The position numbers were made by a program, and so were the translations under genes. The notes below the pieces were generated by a model. It did not search any database, was not told the origin of the DNA, and saw only the letters and a list, made by a program, of their open reading frames with translations. From Rhyacichthys aspro (lineage: Eukaryota; Chordata; Actinopteri; Gobiiformes; Rhyacichthyidae): DNA of 64,000 nt. Shown here one piece after another: positions 34,428-46,500 of the stretch (position 1 is its first letter; each line of letters starts with the position of its first letter). Location of the stretch: assembly GCA_036850595.1 (NCBI GenBank), contig CM072161.1:10685905-10749904 (forward strand), given 5' to 3'.

Positions 34428-37400
34428 ATGGCGCCGACGCTGACCACTGCATTCGCCAGGCGCTGGTGGATGGCAGTGACTGCAATCATTGAGAACTTGC
34501 TCTTCTCTGCTGTGCTGCTGGGATGGGGATCTCTTCTCATCATGCTCAAGTCTGAAGGCTTTTATTCATACCTTTGCAACGAGCAAGGTGAGTTTCCTGC
34601 CAATTTCAACTATTTACCGAGAACTGTTCAAGCTCCGAGTAACTCAACACTTCTCTACCTTTGCTTTATTCTTGAGTAAAGTGTTCGGAAGGCTGCTCAG
34701 GACTGAAAAGATTTAATTCGATCAGATAAATTAAGTGAATGAGCAGGGTCTCAGGTAGAAAAACAAGGCTCCAGTGTCCGGTTAAGTTGGATATCTTGCT
34801 TTAGTTGTTCCACTGTGGTCGTTCAGCTCACAGCAGCTGGACACTCGACAGCAGATGCACTGAGAAGCAGACGATAACAGACAGAGAACTCAAATAGCCA
34901 TCTCAAAACAAAAGGGAACGGTTTACTGAAGCTTTTCTAATTCAAAGCAGCTACTTGGGGCCATCTTACCCCATGCCTCTCAGTCAGATCTTGATTGTAA
35001 GACACAAAAGAATGCAAATGTCAGACTTATTCTTTTGTTTGGGCAGTGACAGGGTGTCTCATTAAGGGTACATTACGTTTCCACTGTGCCCTTGTGGAGT
35101 TTACACGTTTCTTCTAATGATGTAAATTCCTTTCATGCACAAACCGGACTGTGTCAGCGTCTGAGTGTGGCTTTCTGTTCCAATCTTATCTCGCTGCGAT
35201 GATATAAGAGGGCAGAAGCACCAACTCAGCTCGTTCTTAGCATGTGACACGAGATAGAGGGACACAGAGATCAACAGCAGCCTTTATTACTGCTATTATG
35301 GATGTTGAAAGTCCACCGATCGACGCAGCAAGACTGATAGCAAGTGATAAAAAGTAGAAAACAAAATACAGCTCGGAGAAAATAAATTGGCTGACTGGAA
35401 TCTAATGGGGCTTGATTCTGGGTTAAATGCACATTCAGCAGAGATATGTGAGCACTAGTCAACAATTTTGTGGCGTTGCATGATTTCACACAATGCTTAT
35501 GACAGCAGTCCTTGGTGAATTATTGCAGCAGGCTGTGGTCTGTCACACTGGATGAAGCATCCGTATGAGTCAAAAAAGTGATTGACTGACACAAAATGAG
35601 TATTTCCAAGATGTTACAAATAAACATCCCCTTTAAATTTGAAACCATCACTCAAACTCTCTGAACTGCCACAAAAAAAAGATGTCCGCCATGTTTGTCT
35701 AGTTTCAGGTTCAGTATCATTGCCCCTCTCTGTGTTTCTGTTCCTCTCACAGATAACAGCACCATTAATAACTCGTCCCACCCGACCCAGATGCCTGACG
35801 AGTACGCCGACTACTACGAGAGCGTGGTGGGTCTGGGGGACGGGGTCGAGATGAAGCCTCTGGTCCCCCACGATGCACCCCTGAAGATGAACGGCTGGCT
35901 CATCTGTAAGGAGCAGGACGAGATGCTGAACCTGGCCTTCACCGTGGGCTCCTTCCTGCTCTCGGCCATAACTCTGCCGCTGGGGATCGTCATGGACAAA
36001 TATGGACCGCGCAAACTCCGGCTGTTGGGAAGGTACGCAGGGAAAAGCACAAGAGTTGCTCAGTCTTATGTCGTTGTGACATGTTATTCAGTAGATATCC
36101 CTCTTTGCAGCACTTGCTTCGGTCTGTCCTGTCTGATGATTGCATATGGAGCCTACAAACCAAACGGTAAGTCCTTTCCTTCACTGATATATTTCGTGCT
36201 TTACTCCAGTGTCTTAACTCTTGTGTCCTCTGCAGAACTCTCCGTGCTCATCTTCATCGCCCTGACTTTCAACGGCTTCGGGGGCATGTGTATGACCTTC
36301 ACCTCTCTCACAGTAAGTTTGTGCATAGTGTTTGTTCAGATGTCAACGTACCATCATGATTAAAGCTGCCCCGTTGCTTCGTTATGGTTCGTGTGCGTAA
36401 TAGCCCCATCTCCCCGCTTTCCTCCCCCTCGTCTGACATTCCTGACGGTCTCTCGTTCTGTTGTGTTGTTTTGGCTTTGGCAACACTGAGCTCTGTGTTC
36501 CTGAGGACAACGGCGCTCAGCTTTAATTAGTAAGATGTATTATTTTGGAAAAGGGCAAAATAGGAGGTTGTTTCACTCGAGGGTTCAGTTTCAGTACAAA
36601 ATATATAAAGAGAAATGCTTGAAATCCTTGAAAATGCTTGAATTTTGTTTTCAAAGTTGTAAAAGTCCTTGAATTTTGGTGCTTAAAAGTGCTTTAAATC
36701 CAGATTGTGTTGCTGGAATAATAATGCACAATCTTAGTGAGTAAAGTAAAGACAAGTTATGGCTAAATGTGGATCAAATCTTCGAACAGAAGGAACGTTA
36801 TCCATTAAATTAACATCTTTTTGATCAGGTTTACTAAAACATTTCAACAATTTAAACTATTTAAGTTGGAAATGTCAAATTGCGGTCTTTTTTTTCATAC
36901 CAAAATGGATTTAAATGAGAAAAACTACACACAGTATATCTATGTCAACATAAACTTTTTTAGGGTGCTTGAAAAACATGAAAACACACCTTGAAAGTGC
37001 TTAAAAAGTGCTGGAATTGGAACTTAGAAAAGGTGTAAGAACCCTAAAGCTAATAATTCTTGAAAGCTGACCATCTCCATCGCTCTACAGTACTGATTTT
37101 TTCAAATATTTCTTAAGACAGAGGCCCGTTTCGAGCGTTCATCCTGAATTAGCACAAACTAACTTCCCAGTCATAGGGTCAACACTTTACCATTCCTTTG
37201 CATTCACCCGTCTGCTGTTTATCAGACCTTGTTCCCTCCCCTACCCATCACTCCGCAAACCCTAGTAAACCAGTAAACCTAACCAGGAGTCCTTCGCTGC
37301 TCCATGGTGACGCAGTTCCCACAGAGAGCCTCAACTCACATAAATCTTCCCACGAAATGTCCGATTTCAATTCTACCACGGGCTATATTTTATCTTATTC

Positions 37401-40400
37401 TGTGTGCCACTACTTAAATCTCTTGGTTAATCCTGCTCTTAATCACCGCCTCCAGCATTAAAGTCCCCTGAGTTAGTGCTCTTTTAAGAGAGGCGTTCGA
37501 GGAAAGTTTCTATATGAAAACATGTCTTCTCTCTCCTTCACAAGAGCATTCTGGGCCTACACCTTGGGGCCGGGTTAATCATTGGCCTGCACAGTCTCCT
37601 TGAGCACGACTTTACCTCAGACAATTTACTTTCAGCCGTCAAGGGGCTATTAACTGACCTGAACACTGGCTTTCTATTAATGCCAAGTCACCTTCCCATG
37701 CCCTTGCGAATATTAATCAGATGTTTTTTGTACATTTAGTTTATTATTTCCAATGCACACAGACACTCCTACAACTACTCTAGCTTCGGGTAAATGAACA
37801 TGCTTCTTCTGTCTGTTCAAAAGCATTATTTGACTCCTTCTTCGTTGCTTTTGTGGCTCGTCCCTAAACGTCTCGTGACCTCACTCACCCTCTGTGTTTG
37901 ATGCAGCTGTGTACTGTATGTGTGTAATGTCACGCTGTTTAATGTCTCTTGTTGCGGAACATTGTGGGTGTTGTTTTATGTTCGGTGGTTCCCCCTATTT
38001 CTTTTTTCAGCTGACCCTCGTATTTAATGAAAAAAAACTGTTTTACATATTTGTAAATGCAGATTTTACCGACTTTTTTTCTCTTCTTGTCCAGCTGCCT
38101 AACATGTTTGGAGACCTTCGCTCCACATTCATTGCCCTCATGATTGGGTCATATGCTTCCTCTGCCGTCACCTTCCCAGGAGTCAAGGTAATAGGCAGCA
38201 ACAAATAAATTAATATATCAAATATATACTAGTGCATCTGTTTGTTAACCTTTATTCTAAAAAAAGAAAGCCTGGATCATTCCTTGTGCTTATGACCTTT
38301 TATTTTTAACTAAAGAAAGCAAAACATTCACAAATATATGAAGGTTATAATATACTAATATAGAAAAGAAACGCCATTAATACAATTTAGTTATTAACAA
38401 TTCTGTTTTCTATATGTTTTACCTGATTAACACAGGTCATCTATGACTTTGATGTGTCTTTCATCTCCATCTTGGTTGTGTGGGCGGCCTGCGCTGGCCT
38501 GGTTTTCTTCAACTGCTTCTTCAACTGGCCACTTGAACCATTCCCTGGCCCAGAGGACATGGACTACACGTGAGTGCCAGACACATGCAGTCACTTGACC
38601 CGTCCAGCACTAAAATGTACTACTTAGAAGCAGTTTTTTTTTATCTCCTCCACTTGTATTAATCACATTCTTCGCTTCCGCTTAGTGTGAAGATTAAGTT
38701 TAGCTGGCTGGGCTTTGACCACAAAATCACAGGGAAGCAGTTTTATCGCCAAGTGACCACAGTGGGCCGTCGCCTTAGCGTGGGCACGAGCCTGAAGCCT
38801 GAGGAGCTGCCCAGTAAAGAGGGGCACAAGCTCTGCCTGTCCACTATGGATCTGGAAATGGACTGCAAGCCACGAGAAGAATGTAAGACTGAACGTTTTT
38901 TCTCTAATTTGTAAAGATAATCTGTTTGTGGCATTTAATTTCTGGTTCTTTTGCCTGATTTTCTTTGCAGCTCAATCATTCTTGAAAAGCATCGTCAGTC
39001 CCATCTTCCTGCTCAGTGCGGTGACCATGTCCGTCACTCAGCTGCGCCTCCTGTTCTACATGGGCGCCATGAACAGCGTGCTCGAGTCACTGACTGACGG
39101 AGACCTCAACACAGGTGAGTGAACTTAGCACTTCATCATCAACAGATACTCGTGTTTTCTCTGGTTTTACATACAATATAATGGATTTTTCAATAACGTT
39201 GATGAATGTGTTAAAAACAGCTGAACTCACAAGATGTTTATTGACTTTTTCAGTTGAGAGAATGGAAGTTGGTAAGATTAGCCTTATCAGCAGATGACTG
39301 TCACTTCAATGTAACCGTCAGATTTGTAGTAGTCATCATAGTCCTATTTAGACACTGTAGCTATTGTCCACGTCAGTAACTCTAATCTCCAAGCAATTGT
39401 TGTACTCATTAACTAACTAAAAAGTGCACATCCCACAAGTTGTTTCTCTTGATGCACTTCTTCATTTATCATTATTCCTGTGGCCATAAACATCATCATG
39501 ACTTTTGAACTGCCACCCGTGCAGTCTACATCAACACACTGCTAATAATTAACTGTACCATTATAGTTATTAACCAAATAGCACAAAACCCACAAGACTT
39601 TCAAAGTGTTCCTCTAACTCCTGCAATAAAATACAACATTTATCCATGTCTATATTGATGCCTGTCGTTTCTTCTTTAGTGAGCTTATACTCGTCCATCT
39701 TTGGTGTGCTCCAGCTGCTCTGTCTGATGACCACTCCTGTGATTGGTCAGATAATGGACTGGAAGTTGAAGGAATGTGACGATGGAGAAGGGGAAAAAGA
39801 ACCCATCAGCAAGTGAGTCTTTACAATTGAAGACTGAAGTTTTTATGTAAATGATGGAAACTGGTGTCAAACTATCTGCTCTTTCTCTTTGTGATGTGGA
39901 ACCAAAGCGGAGACATTAAAAAGAAACGGCGAGACAGAAAGACACAGAAAGTGACAAACGCCTTGCGAGCCTTCGTCCTCACAAACGTCCTGTTGGTGGG
40001 ATTTGGGATTACATGCATAATTCCTAATTTGCCTCTGCAGGTAAATGGTGCTCTTTCTTTAAGTGGTCATATGAGTTACTGATTACTTTTTTACAACAGG
40101 AACATTGCGTAAAAGTCAATATTGTTAGCGCCACCATTACTGTATAGATCTTCTCTGTCCATTTCTTAACCATTAACCTTTGTTTCCACAGATCGTGTCA
40201 TTTGTTTTACACACTGTGGTGAGAGGGTTCATTCACTCAGCTGTCGGTGGTCTCTATGCTGCAGTGTGAGTATTGGTAAACCATAAAACTACAAAATACT
40301 TAACGTACCCTGTAACTCCGATATATATGTAGAAATAAAGGCACTATCTCTCTCGATGAGTTATATTCCACATGCCTCTCGTGCCTTGCAGGTATCCCTC

Positions 40401-40752
40401 GTCCCAGTTCGGTAGTCTGACAGGCATGCAGTCTCTAGTCAGTGCTGTGTTTGCTTTGCTGCAGCAGCCTCTGTTTCTGGCTATGATGGGACCGCTGCAG
40501 GGAGATCCATTCTGGGTATGTACACAAACACACAAACGATTCACTCAAACAAAAGCCCAGGGCGTAGCTAATTCTGGCTTCATCCTCCAGGTCAACATCG
40601 GACTGCTGGTTGTCAGCATGTTGGGATTTCTGCTGCCTCTCTACCTGATCTGGTACAGACGGACACTCAACAGACAGCGGCAGGAAAGGGAGGAAAATGC
40701 CAAGATCTACATAAAAATCAACAACTCCGAAATCCCTGAGGCCTTTGTTTAA
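34428..40752 (+). CDS. slc43a2: Large neutral amino acid transporter LAT4 (complete, 13 coding exons)
   Basis: Sodium-independent facilitated transporter of branched-chain amino acids, methionine and phenylalanine in the plasma membrane (family knowledge). Exons: 34428-34587, 35753-36032, 36111-36166, 36236-36312, 38095-38187, 38436-38569, 38686-38882, 38971-39114, 39680-39812, 39908-40040, 40192-40265, 40392-40515, 40591-40752; 588 aa, against 569 in human. Twelve hydrophobic segments are expected. Diagnostic parts are MAPTL then RRWWMA at the N-terminus, the MFS loop motif GIVMDKYGPRKLRLLG after TM2, LPNMFGDLRSTFIALMIGSY, FNWPLEPFPGPEDMDY and the C-terminal EAFV. The first extracellular loop (exon 2) carries NSTINNSS, giving possible N-glycosylation sites, and is longer than the mammalian loop. 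The acceptor of the exon at 39908 is weak. Neighbours pitpna and inpp5k match human 17p13.3, which supports slc43a2 over slc43a1. Confidence 0.95.
36600..37050. repeat. Probable degenerate interspersed repeat in slc43a2 intron
   Basis: In the longest slc43a2 intron, short words such as GTGCTT and CCTTGAA recur (AATGCTTGAAATCCTTGAAA, AAGTCCTTGAATTTTGGTGC, CCTTGAAAGTGCTTAAAAAG). The style is typical of old non-autonomous DNA elements in fish. A right-hand end like GTAAGAACCCT is visible, with a possible counterpart AGGGTTC on the left near 36577. No target duplication could be confirmed. Confidence 0.4.
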
Positions 40753-41755
40753 AGAGAAGTTATACTCTGCAGTGAAAAAAGACAATTCATTGATACATTT
40801 AAGGGACATTTTATAGAATTTTAGATGTAATACAGGTCTTTATGAACCCTCACACAATAAAACAGATCTGGGTTTTCCACTGACACTGCATTTGTCATGG
40901 AAACAAGGCTAATGGGCTGTCGCTGAGGAGGAAACAGGACAAAAGGAAATGAAGAAGCAGCAAGAGGAAAGACTGTGAAAGGAAGGAGGCAGCAGCAGCC
41001 TCTATATTCCCCCCAAAACCTCTGCCGTGGATTCTTGGTTCCTTCATGTTCAACTGCTTTTATATGATCGTTATGAGCAGGAACTGAAAGAGAGGACGCA
41101 GCTGAATACATTTGACCACACAGAACCACTACAAACCAGTTTGTACAGCATAAATGTTGGATTATTGTGTTGTTATTAGTTATTTCTAATATTTTTGTTA
41201 TTGAATGCTTTGCCTATAAACCATCGCAATTGTAACAGGGCTAATTCCTCCTTATTTTACATAGATAGAGTAACAAAAGTGTCAATTACAGAGGAGTGAA
41301 GGGAAGACCAAGTGGTACATTATACTGTAAAGTACTGTAAAGTAGAAGCAGAGATAACTTTGATAAATTTGAAAATAGTGTTTTAGTGTCATTAGAGTCT
41401 CAGAAGGGTGTAATTTATTTAGTATTTATTCCTGCTTACTTGTCATAGTTTCCTATTTATACTTTACAAGATCAGCCTTTTCCATAAATACTTCATTGTA
41501 CAAGGGGTAAGGCGTTCGATAAATGCCATGCTCTTTTACATGAACCCACAGATTGTACTGTCAGTATTCATTTCAGTCCACCTGCATTTTTTTTAAAGGG
41601 AATTCAGCTCTTTAAACCCTCGATATACTCAGTGATTCAATGCAAAAAAATCCCACCTTTTTCAACGGGTAAATATGTGCCTAAATACATTTATGCTGTT
41701 AGAATGTATAGGCCGACATTTTTTGACTTTCCTGTTTTGGGACATTGTGCTGGTT

Positions 41756-41761
41756 AATAAA
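41756..41761 (+). terminator. slc43a2: Candidate slc43a2 poly(A) signal
   Basis: AATAAA about 1.0 kb after the stop codon. An earlier AATAAA lies near 40857-40862 and could give a short 3'UTR. Both are plausible alternative ends. Confidence 0.5.
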
Positions 41762-41779
41762 GACGTCTGTTTTTCATTC

Positions 41780-43532
41780 TTGTTCACTGTGCATTTGTGG
41801 AAGAGTTGAGAAGATTTGTTTGCGATTATTCACAATTGAAATGATTTATTTCAACGTAATGCATTTATCTTGAAGATTATGTAGTCACGTTTAACTAATT
41901 TGACCAAAGAAAGACTAGATATCATGAGAGAGGTTGCTTTTTATCAGCGTTGTCAAACTGTTCTACAATCAGCCAGCAGGGGTCGCTAAACACTACATTT
42001 TTATCAATTTGACTCTTAACTCGATATAAAAAAGCGAATAACATGCAACTAAACGGTATTATTATGATTATATTAACTTCCTTCTATTTGAATACTGCCT
42101 TTAATTGTAGCTGGAATGTTGTGCCACAGTAATTGTAAAAAGAATGTTTATTCCCACATTATATGACCAATCCCTGGTAAGATTAGTAACATGCAGTCTG
42201 CTCGTGTATCTGTTACTTGACTCCCGCAGATGGCTATCACTTGACACCCCGGCCTCCCGTCACTGGAGAGATGTGATGGAGACTGAGAGCTACACCTTTA
42301 CCACTGAAGCGGGCATCTGTGCACGGGATGCCCTGCTGTGTCTTTAGATCATGTGCAAGAACTTCAATGAGACACAAAAAATTTAAAAAAATCAAGGAAA
42401 TAAGCGCCGAACTGAGGCTGAATAAACATTTGCAAAGGGGACACATTTCAGTGAAAGATAGATGGGACACGAGGGTGAACGGAAGTCGGCAGGCGGATAC
42501 AGATGCGCTAAAAATACAGCAACAGAGCGCCATTACATAAGTTTAGACGGACGCACACGCGCGCACAAGTCGCAATCTCCTGGATGTGCTGGAGATGGAT
42601 TAGGATCTGGATGTCTCGTCATCACGTCACATGCGCCCTGACATCCGGTGGCAAAGTAAAGTAGTGGCCCCTAGACCACCCCCCTCCCTGCCGGGCTCTG
42701 GACTGAGAAGACCTTTCCACGTGCAGAAACTAGTAATAAAGCAGTAATAAGAGTCAGGTTTTGGTTGACAGTGAGTTCCCGTGACAGTCTCTGGGGAGTG
42801 GGAGTGAGAGGGGGAGAGCTGGATGCGGGATGGTACTGAAGGGGCTTAGTGAGATGACGTATAGTTCGTCTGCGCCACAAGTGGTGGTCCCCGCTTCATT
42901 CCCATAGATACTGCGATGGAGAATAGCCACGCTTCTACGTCACCGCGACCGGGATGACGCAGAGCACGCTTTGGAGGAAAAAAAAAAAAAAAAACCGCTT
43001 CATAGACTTTAGAGCATCCCACTGTCCTCAACACAGAAAAGACATTATTCCAGGTGTGTATGAATTCAAATCATTTCAATCGTTTTAAATGTGTCACTTT
43101 GCGTTTTATCTTTCTAGATGTTCATTTATAAGTTGTTTGATCCATGAGGCCAAAAAGGAGTAACCATCTTAAAGCTAAAATGAAAATATGTATATGATTT
43201 TGTCCTTGCGTTACATGGAAGTGGCTATAATCCTTACTGGACAGGTTACATGAAAAGGAAAATGACAGAGCCGCTGCTGATGCGTCCTTGCTTTGCTCTG
43301 CACAGGCCTCGCTGCCCTCTGCGCGTAACAGCAACGCCTCGCCGCGGTCCCTATCAGGAAGTGAATGTGAAGAAAATAGCGACTGTGTGGAGGTAGAATG
43401 ACATAGAGGGAGAGGTGGGAGAGAAGCGAGCGGAGAGAAGAAGAGACAAACGGAGGACCGAGCCTGTTTGTGGAACTTGTTCAGCGGTTCCCCTCTGGGT
43501 TATAGACTACTACTGCTGCTGCACCGCCAAAA
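41780..43532. promoter_or_regulatory. pitpna: Intergenic region and pitpna 5' flank
   Basis: No gene recognised in 41780-42540. From about 42540 the GC and CpG content rises up to the pitpna start codon. This part includes CRE-like half-sites (ATCACGTCAC near 42621, GATGACGT near 42853, TACGTCACCG near 42936). This is probably the pitpna promoter and 5'UTR. A poly-A run sits near 42979-42994. No TATA box is evident. Confidence 0.5.
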
Positions 43533-46500
43533 ATGCTCATAAAGGAATTGTAAGTAGCCCTGTGTGAGCGTGCGTGAGCGTGTGAGAGCAGTGTGGACTG
43601 GTTTCTCGCTGACATTGTGTCCTGTCACTCGATGATGGCATTACAAGAATTACAATCCGGAGTGAAGGGATGGCGACATGCTTTATCCACTCCTCTGCAC
43701 ATCCGTCATTATTTTTATTCTAACGACAGCCCATCACTGTGTGTCTTCTACTGAGGCAGCTCGAGTTGCATCTGCAGCCGGATAGCATGGCTGTCTGTGC
43801 CCTTCACACCGCGCACGGCTAGGATAGCAAGTCAAACCGAGTGGCTGCAGGAGAATAATGTGAGTGGAGGAGGGCTGCTGGAGCGAGGCGCTGATGATGA
43901 TGATGACGGGTAGAAATCCACGTCCCATCTTGTAAAAAAAAAAAAAAAAAAAAAATCTATTACCGATGTGGCCATGTTATTGATGCGCGGTGAAGGTGAA
44001 ACGACTGGTGGTGCGCTCCGGCATTTACCTCCAGAGGAATGGGAGCGAGGTGTAGCCAGACAGACGGGGCCAGGGTGGAGGGATGAACTTGAGAGGAATG
44101 AACTGTAAGGGGACAGGTTGTAGGGAGGGGATGGGAGATGAGGCTGCCACAGCAAAATGGCACACTGCTTTGACGGCTTTGACACACCGGGGGTTTATTT
44201 GAGATGACTGACCTCCGGATAAATGCAGTTTCTGTGGTGAGCTTACAGTTAGCTTGAACACATTGATGTAGCAGGCCTCAGCTAGAGTGAGAAGTGGCCA
44301 AGTCAGGATCAGTTGATGCTACAGTGAAAGATGAATGGCCTGACACCAGATGTAGCATGGGAAAGATCATTGGTTATGTGCTAAAACGATAAAAAACCTT
44401 TTAGTAACATGAAAGAGCATAATTAAGTGAGCATGAATATTGCAGGTAATTGTTTTCTGCATTTTTGAAGTGATCAGATGACCGGTTATTTAGGTGCATC
44501 TGTCTCACATTTAACAGCCTATAAATAATAGCAGCTAAAAATAGAATCTGCTCTTAAATACATTTATCAGAGGATTTCGCAGCACACATTTAATCAATAA
44601 ATGGCCTAGGCTCACAGTGATGGCATGGCTAAAGCCCTGGAGTGATTAGGGGGAGTCCTCAGCAGTCTGTGTGGAAATTAATTAAACTGCTCAGGATTAA
44701 ATGTTGAGTGCACGTACATACCGTCCACACACACAAACGCACACCTCGATGATAGCGTATGGTCCGAAAAGTGAACTAATCATCCATGTCCCGCTCACCT
44801 GAAACACTGACCTAATTCACTCCACTGGTCCACTTTTGTATGTGCACGTGGCCCCTGACATTTGACAAGTCCAAGGCTCCACAGGTGTTAATAGATCTGA
44901 GAGAATTCACAAAGTATCCAGACTCCAAGACATCAAATACCCCTGCCAGCACATATACACCCAGGACGAAACAAAATATAGGATTGTATGATTCATTGCT
45001 TTGTTTCACTTTTCAAACTGCGGCAATTTCGTTCTTACATGTGAAATTTACAGCATCCTCAAGCAAGGCAACTCATAAACACAGTATCCTCATGTTTAAT
45101 GCCTACACCGGAGCAGATATCAGCTCCAGTGTAGTGTGTGGGAGGTAGGATTATGTGAATTTGGGCATAGCTCTGTATTATGAGATAGAAAATACACCAC
45201 AACAGGGTTTAAACGTTGAATGAAATGCATCTGTAATATTTGACTCGAACTAAATAGAAAAGCTATGGACAAACTTCACAAAACTCATATCATCTTCTTA
45301 TTTGCATCAAAGTTTGCTCCAAGGCTTTGATTAGACAGTTATTTCGACAAGAAGAGAGAATGTATGATGATATACAATACAAGCTGAATCTGTGTTATGC
45401 AACATTTCATAGAAAGCATTGTACGAACAGTGTGTTTGTGTCAAGCTGTTTGTATTATCCAGAATGAACTTTGTGTCAGAGTTTCTTGGTTCGAGGTGTT
45501 CTGCGGGTCTGTGGAGGTACACTTTGTCCTTTAGCTTAATGAATGAATGATTGGACTAGATAACTTCATTTCTTTATTTTTCCTTCTTTTCCAGTCGAGT
45601 GATTCTTCCCATTTCTGTTGAAGAGGTGAGTTGCATTTCATTATATTGCAGTCTGTGTTTAGCAGAAATAGCTCTATCAACACTTAGCTGCTCTGTTCAG
45701 GCCTTGTTATTGCTCTCCTAAAAAGGTGTCTTGATATACTATTAACTGTTTATTTGTGTACATTTCATTTCAGGGTAATATACTGTTGACATAGATATAG
45801 AAGTGGTGATGATAATGCTTCATTTTCATTGAATATATAGGATAAAAGAAGCAACAAATAGATATTTTTTGATAGAAATGATCATTAAATCAGCCATCAC
45901 TGCTATTGTGAGTAGAGTTCAGTCAGTATCACATGTGTATCCCACTCCCACAGCTTTGCAACATGTTCAGCTCCAATTAACACCATTTTCGAGGAAACGG
46001 AGCCACGTCTGTCCTCTCCTGCTCTCCTTGATAACACAATGTAAAAACAGACAGAAATCTTGCCAAAATGGTGGTGTCTGTTAGTTTTTAGGCCGCTACT
46101 GAACCCATATACAATACACATGTAAGGCACCACTAGCTGCTTAAGGACATTATTACTTATTTATTATTCATTTCCATTTGAATACACAGACATAATTGGG
46201 CTAATTCAAATTTGTAAAGCACTGCACCTCAGATGCTGTTGCAGTTTTCATGGAGCCTTATTCGCTCATGGCTTGAGTTAGTGTCACAGTAAAACACAAG
46301 GAACAAGAAGAAGAGACTCTAATGTGACCCATAAGGCCTAGAGACAGTTGAGTAATGGCTGTTGTCAGTCGAGGCACAGGCTCTCTCCTCTGCCCTTGAA
46401 TCACATCCCTCCAGAGCTGCTGCCTCTTCCTTTCTCCACAAACTATATAAAGAGCTTTACTGTTCACAAGTATACTTCAATAAAAAGTGTGTGTGCCAAA

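Noticed and set aside
36577..37050. Terminal inverted repeats and target duplication for the repeat in the slc43a2 intron
   Set aside because: The possible ends share only about seven bases and the flanking 8-mers do not match, so a specific transposon class was not claimed.
42144..42540. Overlapping open frames of 67 and 73 codons upstream of pitpna
   Set aside because: No similarity, no exon signals, and on the edge of a CpG-rich promoter region.
43734..44261. Several overlapping minus-strand open frames in pitpna intron 1
   Set aside because: Proline/serine-rich low-complexity translation of GC-rich sequence near the promoter, with no splice structure.
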